Source: Acidobacteriota bacterium
Lineage (GTDB): Bacteria; Acidobacteriota; Blastocatellia; Pyrinomonadales; Pyrinomonadaceae
Reading direction: 5' to 3'
NCBI GenBank assembly: GCA_029862725.1
Contig: JAOTWT010000061.1
Span: forward strand, 1 to 10,656
Length of the DNA: 10,656 nt
Below the pieces are notes generated by a model. It searched no databases. It had not been told where the DNA came from and worked only from the letters and a program-made list of their open reading frames with translations. The translations under genes were made by a program, and so were the position numbers. This document shows positions 6,500 to 10,656 of the stretch, piece by piece (positions within the stretch are counted from its first letter, which is position 1; each line of letters starts with the position of its first letter).

Positions 6500-7885
6500 T
6501 CAAACGTGAATCCCGGGGTTTTGGGCAATCGGATTGACCCGCTCGAATGCCGCCGCAAGACTTAGCAGGAGGCCCTCAGACCAGTGATTTCCCAAAAGCT
6601 GAAGGCCGATGGGCATTCCTTCCGCAGAAAGCCCACAGGGCACCGAGATCCCGGGAATTCCGGCGAGGTTCGCCGATGCCGTGTAAATATCGCTGAGATA
6701 CATGGCAAGAGGATCGTCGGATCTTTCGCCGATTTTAAATGCCGTCGATGGAGCCGTCGGAGTGACGATCGCGTCACATTTTTCGAACGCACTCTCGAAA
6801 TCGCGTTTTAAAAGAGTCCTGACCTTTTGCGCCTTGGCGTAATACGCGTCGTAGTAGCCGCTCGACAGGACGTAGGTCCCGAGCATGATCCTCCGTTTTA
6901 CTTCTGCGCCGAATCCTTCCTCACGCGTCTTCATGTACATCTCCCGGAGTTCGTGTGCGTTTTCGGCCCGGAATCCGTAACGGACGCCATCGAAGCGTGC
7001 GAGGTTCGAAGAGGCTTCGGCAGTTGCAATGATGTAATACACGGCGATCGAGTATTTCGAGTACGGGAGTTCGATATCGACGATTTCCGCTCCGAGTTCG
7101 CGATAGATTTCAATTCCGCGCTCGACAGACTTACGGACCTCTTCATCGAGTCCTGCTCCGAAAAGGGCCCGGGGAACGCCGATCCTACTGCCGGCGAAAC
7201 CATCTTCAAGCGTTTTACTATAGTCGGGAACTTCGACATCCGCGGTAGTGGAATCCCTCTCGTCCCTGCCCGCGATGACCCGCAATACTCGGGCGACATC
7301 GGTAGCTGCTCGACCAAAAACGCCGATTTGATCCAGCGAAGATGCAAATGCAACCAGTCCGTAACGGGAAACCCTTCCGTATGTTGGCTTTAGGCCCACA
7401 ACACCGCAAAACGAAGCAGGCTGGCGGACCGAGCCTCCTGTTTCGGAACCAAGCGCAACATCTACAATCCCTGACGCGACGGCGGCCGCGGAGCCGCCCG
7501 AACTGCCTCCCGGGACGCATTCCGGGTTCCAGGGGTTTTTGACTGTCCCGAAAGCCGAATTCTCGTTTGACGAACCCATCGCGAATTCGTCCATGTTGGT
7601 TTTACCGATTATCACCGCGCCGGCATCGTTGAGTCTCTTAACCGCGGTTGCGTCGTATTGAGCGAGATAGGGCTCGAGAATCCTGGAACCGCAGCTGGTT
7701 CGCATTCCCTTTGTACAAATGTTGTCTTTGACCGCGATCGGAATGCCTTCCAGATTTCCAGCCGGATCTCGCGTTTCCGACATTCGTGCTGCCGCGTGTT
7801 CGTGTTCAATCGACAAAAACGCGTTCAGTTGGCCGTTTAGTGATTCAGCGTTCTCGAGCGTTGCGCTTATCATGTTCTCTTGCAT
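6500..7885 (-). CDS. gatA: Asp-tRNA(Asn)/Glu-tRNA(Gln) amidotransferase subunit A (amidase)
   Basis: 461 residues. GatA hydrolyses glutamine and feeds ammonia to GatB, which amidates Glu-tRNA(Gln) or Asp-tRNA(Asn) in the cytoplasm. The amidase-signature triad is visible: Lys53 (AVKDNI), cis-Ser128 (GGSSGGSAAA) and nucleophile Ser152 (GSETGGSVRQPA). The spacings of 75 and 24 residues fit the family. The start is ATG 7885. Its A is shared with the upstream gene's TGA (TGATG), so translation is probably coupled; the TTG one codon earlier is less likely. The family norm is about 485 residues. The shortfall is at the N-terminus, where roughly 20 residues before the SLN.QLNAFL motif are missing; an in-frame TAG seven codons upstream rules out a longer form. 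It is the last gene of a five-gene operon, and no clear terminator follows. Confidence 0.96.
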   Translation of the reverse strand: MQENMISATLENAESLNGQLNAFLSIEHEHAAARMSETRDPAGNLEGIPIAVKDNICTKGMRTSCGSRILEPYLAQYDATAVKRLNDAGAVIIGKTNMDEFAMGSSNENSAFGTVKNPWNPECVPGGSSGGSAAAVASGIVDVALGSETGGSVRQPASFCGVVGLKPTYGRVSRYGLVAFASSLDQIGVFGRAATDVARVLRVIAGRDERDSTTADVEVPDYSKTLEDGFAGSRIGVPRALFGAGLDEEVRKSVERGIEIYRELGAEIVDIELPYSKYSIAVYYIIATAEASSNLARFDGVRYGFRAENAHELREMYMKTREEGFGAEVKRRIMLGTYVLSSGYYDAYYAKAQKVRTLLKRDFESAFEKCDAIVTPTAPSTAFKIGERSDDPLAMYLSDIYTASANLAGIPGISVPCGLSAEGMPIGLQLLGNHWSEGLLLSLAAAFERVNPIAQNPGIHV

Positions 7886-8550
7886 CAAACTGAACTTCGG
7901 AGACTATCCGGAATAAGGTAATAAATTACTGAAATAAAATGGCTTATGCTTCCTAAAAGGACGAAAACATGAAATATGGCGTGGTTAAACTTGATCTGCT
8001 TAATGGCATATAAAATGGCGCCGAGCGTGTAAAAAATCCCGCCGGCAAATATCCAGACGACGCCGCTCACGGGAAAACGGTCAATTATGGGTCCGATCGC
8101 GAGCACGCCCAACCAGCCCATAAGAACGTAAAGGACCGTCGAAACGGCGTTGAATTTTCCGGTAAAAAATAACTTGAACAAGATCCCTGCTAGCGCAATT
8201 GTCCAAATACCCACCAAAATCGGCCATCCGAGTTCAGGTTTAAAAAACAAGAGTGCAAACGGAGTATAGGTTCCCGCAATCAGGCCGTAGATCGCCGAAT
8301 GATCGAAAATGTTGAGTTTGTAGCGCAGGTTTGGTTCCTGTACGAGATGATACGTGGTCGACGCGGCATAGAGCACTACGAGGCTCGCACCGTAAATCCC
8401 AAGCGCGAGTAAGTGCGATACCGTGCCGATCGAAATCGCATGCGACAGCAGGATCAATAACCCGATTAAACTAAGAACGAGGCCAAATCCGTGTGACAAT
8501 ACGTTTAGTTTCTCTTCCGTCGGGTGATAAAAAGATAGTCGGTCTTTCAT
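7885..8550 (-). CDS. trhA: Hemolysin III / TrhA (PAQR-family) membrane protein
   Basis: 221 residues with about seven membrane helices. The family signature is present: EEKLNVLSHG near the N-terminus, the S64-x3-H68 motif (STTYH), DHSAIY (D83, H84) and H190-x3-H194 (HAIFH) near the C-terminus. These polar residues form the metal site of PAQR-type proteins. The bacterial members are linked to membrane fluidity; the name hemolysin III is historical and no toxin role is implied. I start at ATG 8550 (MKDRLSFYHPTEE), which matches the family N-terminus and sits 8 bases after the upstream stop. The frame is open to another ATG at 8586, which would overlap the upstream gene by 28 bases. The stop shares a base with the gatA start. 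Confidence 0.92.
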   Translation of the reverse strand: MKDRLSFYHPTEEKLNVLSHGFGLVLSLIGLLILLSHAISIGTVSHLLALGIYGASLVVLYAASTTYHLVQEPNLRYKLNIFDHSAIYGLIAGTYTPFALLFFKPELGWPILVGIWTIALAGILFKLFFTGKFNAVSTVLYVLMGWLGVLAIGPIIDRFPVSGVVWIFAGGIFYTLGAILYAIKQIKFNHAIFHVFVLLGSISHFISVIYYLIPDSLRSSV

Positions 8551-8558
8551 AATTACAG

Positions 8559-8993
8559 CTACTTTCGGACGGAGCTGACGACCCATTTGTTCTCATTTGC
8601 CGCCGTCACGATAATTTTTTGTTCCTTTTGAAAATCCTCGGTGCGCCAAAACAATAGCACATCGAATTCCGGCCCGTTTCCCGCGTCGCGGCAGGTGCCG
8701 ACCCTGAATGCCTTTGGAAATTCACGGGACTGCGTCAGATAATCCTCTGAATTCCCTCTCTTGGTCCCCAGCTCCCGGTAGAGATTGGCTGACAAAAAAC
8801 CGCGCATTTTCTCAAGGTCCGCATTCAGTGGATTCGGTCCGCTGTCCATGTGAAGCGAATAGAGCCTTTTCACGGGGTCCCTCGCACCGAGACATGATTC
8901 AGGCTCCAGCACCGGTTGCGCGCAGCCGAATGCGGTCAATAAAACCGAAAAGAGGAGGCCGGGGAGGACAAGATTCCGAACATACGACCTCAT
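8559..8993 (-). CDS. Small putative lipoprotein, unknown function
   Basis: 144 residues. The N-terminus reads as a lipoprotein signal: basic residues (MRSYVRN), a hydrophobic stretch, then AFGC with Cys24 as the likely lipidated residue. Phe at -2 makes the lipobox slightly atypical. The mature part is polar with a mixed alpha/beta pattern, ending in beta-rich segments (FDVLLFWRTED, KIIVTAANENKWVVSSVRK). This resembles small NTF2-like or DUF3828-like lipoproteins in which a terminal strand reads W.V..V; that likeness is weak and from pattern only. Its ATG overlaps the gatC stop as ATGA, so the two genes are probably translationally coupled. It lies directly ahead of trhA, so it may work at the membrane, but I do not recognise a specific family. 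Confidence 0.82.
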   Translation of the reverse strand: MRSYVRNLVLPGLLFSVLLTAFGCAQPVLEPESCLGARDPVKRLYSLHMDSGPNPLNADLEKMRGFLSANLYRELGTKRGNSEDYLTQSREFPKAFRVGTCRDAGNGPEFDVLLFWRTEDFQKEQKIIVTAANENKWVVSSVRK

Positions 8994-9271
8994 AATACTT
9001 TTGGTACCTGGAAATGGCCTTCGACCGCCGACGGAGCTTGTTCGAGCGCTTTCTCCTGTCCGAGCGATTCGACCTTTACATCGTCCCGGTCGGCGTCGGT
9101 CGCTTTCGATTCACGAGTCAAGCCGCCGATCGAGACCGGGACGTCAGAAGTGTCCAATTCATTCAGCTGCTCTATGTAAGAGACAATTTCCTGCATCTGA
9201 GGCTCATAGATTCGGACCTCTTCTTCCGTGATCTCGAGATGAGCCAAGCGGGCTACTTTTCTAATATCCAT
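8990..9271 (-). CDS. gatC: Asp-tRNA(Asn)/Glu-tRNA(Gln) amidotransferase subunit C
   Basis: 93 residues, the usual GatC size. GatC is a small scaffold that wraps around GatA and holds it to GatB. The N-terminal helix pattern V..LAHLEITEEE and the following Q..EIVSYIEQLNELDTSDV are the family signature. The C-terminal third ends in EGHFQVPKVL, which matches the conserved (F)xVPKVL tail. The start is ATG 9271, which trims only a few residues from the common N-terminus; no strong ribosome site is visible. It lies 20 bases after the DUF721 gene and overlaps the lipoprotein gene by 4 bases. Unusually, it is separated from gatA by two unrelated genes. Confidence 0.95.
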   Translation of the reverse strand: MDIRKVARLAHLEITEEEVRIYEPQMQEIVSYIEQLNELDTSDVPVSIGGLTRESKATDADRDDVKVESLGQEKALEQAPSAVEGHFQVPKVL

Positions 9272-9291
9272 AAAGATCTTTGTCCAACGAC

Positions 9292-9759
9292 CTAGTTTCG
9301 ATTTCGGAGATCCCTCATCCTTAGATAAATTCCGGCAGACTCCAAAAATGTACTGCGAAGTTCTAAGTCCTTAATAGTATTCGCTTTTTCAAGAAGCGCC
9401 GGGGGCAGCGATGCCGGATCAGCGCCCTCTAAGTTTTTATCGGTTCGTTTTCCTGCCGTTTCTTGCTCAGCCGCTGCCTCGTCGATGCGAAACTCAATAA
9501 AATCGATTTTATAGCCCCCCAGAAGAGCGTTCAGACGAAAGAGCAACTGCGGTGCCATCGACTCCAGGTTACGTTTCCAGGTCTTGTCCGGAACAGCGAC
9601 CGAAAGCCTCTTGCCTGAAACCTCAAGTGGCGCCGTGTGGTCATTTAACCCCTCTCCGGCCGCCCGACGCCAAACAGCAAAAACGACTGCTTCCCTTACT
9701 TCCGGCGAATCGGGCAAGGACTTTAGAAGGCCGGGGAGAATCTTAAACAGGTCTTCCAT
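9292..9759 (-). CDS. DUF721 / DciA-like protein
   Basis: 155 residues. Residues about 10-93 fit the DUF721 family: VWRRAAGEGLNDHT, then GKRLSVAVPDKTWKRNLESM, then LLFRLNALLG and the strand IDFIEFRI. The better-studied members (DciA) help load the replicative helicase DnaB in bacteria that lack DnaC; others are unstudied. The C-terminal 60 residues are charged and lower in complexity up to a predicted helix. I start at ATG 9759 with AAGGGA about 10 bases ahead. The frame is open to 9852, but that extension would run into the divergent maf promoter and adds an uncharacteristic hydrophobic stretch. It is the first gene of the five-gene minus-strand operon. Family membership is fairly sure; the helicase-loading role is inferred. 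Confidence 0.85.
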   Translation of the reverse strand: MEDLFKILPGLLKSLPDSPEVREAVVFAVWRRAAGEGLNDHTAPLEVSGKRLSVAVPDKTWKRNLESMAPQLLFRLNALLGGYKIDFIEFRIDEAAAEQETAGKRTDKNLEGADPASLPPALLEKANTIKDLELRSTFLESAGIYLRMRDLRNRN

Positions 9760-9772
9760 CTTTAAAGTTCCC

Positions 9773-9801
9773 TTGAAACAAAGCGACGCACCAAATATTA
9801 T
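9773..9801 (+). promoter_or_regulatory. Sigma-70 type promoter for maf
   Basis: TTGAAA (9773-9778), a 17-base spacer, then TATTAT (9796-9801). Each hexamer has one mismatch to consensus. The start would fall near 9808, giving a leader of about 25 bases before ATG 9833. This makes the in-frame ATG at 9809 an unlikely translation start. Confidence 0.75.
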
Positions 9802-9802
9802 C
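9797..9802 (-). promoter_or_regulatory. Possible -10 element for the DUF721-gatCA operon
   Basis: On the minus strand GATAAT occupies 9802-9797, one mismatch to TATAAT, and overlaps the -10 of the maf promoter on the other strand. No good -35 is visible at the right distance. If real, the two divergent promoters would compete for polymerase. Confidence 0.35.
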
Positions 9803-9832
9803 CGATTAATGGGAAATGATAAAAGGGCGGAA

Positions 9833-10408
9833 ATGGAATTGCCGCAAATCATACTCGCCTCGGGCAGTCCGCGCCGCGCTGACCTGCTTGAGGCTGTCGG
9901 TTGGAAGTTCCGAAAAATTGTTGCTGACGTGGACGAATCTGAGCATCAGGGCGAGGAACCGACCGCTTATGTCACGAGACTAGCCGTAGAAAAATCAAAG
10001 GCCGTCGCGGAGATTGAAAATGAAGCGATCGTCCTCGGTGCCGATACCACGGTCGTTGTCGATAACTCGATCGTTGGAAAACCGGTGGATGTCGCCGATG
10101 CAACCCGTATGATCACGCTGCTTTCCGGGCGTTGGCACGATGTCCTGACGGGCGTCGCGCTGACTTATGAAGGAAGAACGATGTCTGGAGTTCAAAGGAC
10201 GAGCGTGAAATTTACAGCGATGTCATCCGAAGAGATCGGGTTTCTCGTAAAATTCGGCGATCCCCTGGACAAGGCCGGCGCTTACGCGATCCAGGCGCAG
10301 GCCGCCCTCTTTATCGAGGAAATAAAAGGTGATTACTGGAACGTGACGGGCTTGCCGGTGAATCTCGTTTATCGGCTGTATCGAACTCTTTGCGGAAATG
10401 AGACATAG
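9833..10408 (+). CDS. maf: Maf-family nucleoside triphosphate pyrophosphatase (YhdE type)
   Basis: 191 residues, the normal length for Maf. The family hydrolyses dTTP, UTP and modified pyrimidine nucleotides to monophosphates, and is linked to house-cleaning of the nucleotide pool and to septum inhibition. The visible motifs are the N-terminal SGSPRR (10-15), GADTTV with the catalytic Asp71, GKP (82-84), the WHDVLTGV segment and DKAGAYAIQ (146-154). The SPRR...AYxIQ combination suggests the YhdE (dTTP/UTP) branch over YceF. I start at ATG 9833 (MELPQIILASGSPRR), with an AAGGG-rich ribosome site just ahead; in-frame starts at 9809 and 9584 lie at or before the predicted transcription start. 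It is divergent from the DUF721 gene and overlaps the following gene by 11 bases. Confidence 0.94.
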   Translation: MELPQIILASGSPRRADLLEAVGWKFRKIVADVDESEHQGEEPTAYVTRLAVEKSKAVAEIENEAIVLGADTTVVVDNSIVGKPVDVADATRMITLLSGRWHDVLTGVALTYEGRTMSGVQRTSVKFTAMSSEEIGFLVKFGDPLDKAGAYAIQAQAALFIEEIKGDYWNVTGLPVNLVYRLYRTLCGNET

Positions 10409-10656
10409 GCATATTTTTCGCTTTTTAAAAGGGATTGGAATCGTACTCGCCGTTGGAGCGGGATTGGTCGCGTTTGCGGCGGCTCTTTCCTATGGGATCC
10501 GCTGGATTTGGCAGCTGGTGCCGATGGGCGTCGCGGTGCTCGTACTCGGATCCGCGGCGATCGCTGTCACGGTTTATTTTTCGAGGAATTCGCGCGCGTT
10601 CGAAAGCGGTTTGCCTTTCATGGAACGTCTGAGAGTTGCCCATTTCGCACAGACCC
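10398..10656 (+). CDS. Two-helix membrane protein, N-terminal part (runs off the window)
   Basis: Partial gene with no stop before the window ends; 86 codons are visible. ATG 10398 lies inside the end of maf, 11 bases before its stop is complete, which suggests translational coupling. The protein begins MRHRHIFRFLKG, a basic N-terminus, then has two hydrophobic helices at about 12-31 and 38-61. The basic, Ser/Arg-rich segment FSRNSRAFESG that follows suggests a cytoplasmic face after the second helix. I do not recognise the family. Two N-terminal helices followed by a soluble domain are common in sensor or envelope proteins, but nothing more can be said from this fragment. No long reading frame in the other frames competes. 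Confidence 0.7.
   Translation, partial: MRHRHIFRFLKGIGIVLAVGAGLVAFAAALSYGIRWIWQLVPMGVAVLVLGSAAIAVTVYFSRNSRAFESGLPFMERLRVAHFAQT

Noticed and set aside
6827..7393. Plus-strand open frame (188 codons) opposite gatA
   Set aside because: It is antisense to the conserved amidase core, and its composition follows the other strand's codons.
8551..8586. Longer trhA start at ATG 8586
   Set aside because: It would overlap the lipoprotein gene by 28 bases and add residues absent from the family; ATG 8550 fits better.
9584..9832. Longer maf start at 9584 or 9809
   Set aside because: Both lie at or upstream of the predicted transcription start, and the 9584 form overlaps the divergent DUF721 gene. The family N-terminus begins at 9833.

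Overview
The window looks like a chromosomal segment from an Acidobacteriota bacterium, most likely class Blastocatellia (Pyrinomonadaceae-like). This assignment is an inference. It rests on the mix of a secreted S8 protease with GMLMSD hexapeptide repeats, a sigma-54-type promoter in front of it, and ordinary housekeeping genes of moderate GC content. I see no transposase, phage gene, tRNA, rRNA or CRISPR array.

Layout. (1) Positions 1-1121 (+) hold the C-terminal part of an oligopeptidase B, closed by a strong rho-independent terminator. (2) Positions 1390-3924 (+) hold a large secreted subtilisin-family protease, preceded by a sigma-54-type promoter and followed by a terminator. Its N-terminal region reads like a Clp/AAA+ ATPase module that has lost its Walker residues. 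Its C-terminal tail carries nine exact GMLMSD hexapeptides in two blocks. (3) Positions 4107-6335 (+) hold a membrane-anchored GGDEF-EAL protein for cyclic-di-GMP turnover, with its own near-consensus sigma-70 promoter and a terminator. (4) Positions 9759 down to 6500 (-) form a tight five-gene operon: DUF721/DciA-like protein, gatC, a small lipoprotein, a TrhA/hemolysin-III membrane protein and gatA. Junctions are 20 bp, an ATGA overlap, 8 bp and a TGATG overlap. (5) Positions 9833-10408 (+) hold a Maf-family nucleotide pyrophosphatase, divergent from that operon. It overlaps the start of a two-helix membrane protein that runs off the window.

How the genes fit together. The minus operon mixes translation (GatC and GatA of the tRNA-dependent amidotransferase; gatB is not here) with a replication-linked DUF721 protein and two envelope proteins. 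Maf fits the same housekeeping theme. The two peptidases and the c-di-GMP enzyme each have their own terminator or promoter and appear to be separate transcription units. The most unusual object is the S8 protease, both for its degenerate AAA+-like N-terminus and for its Met-rich repeat tail.
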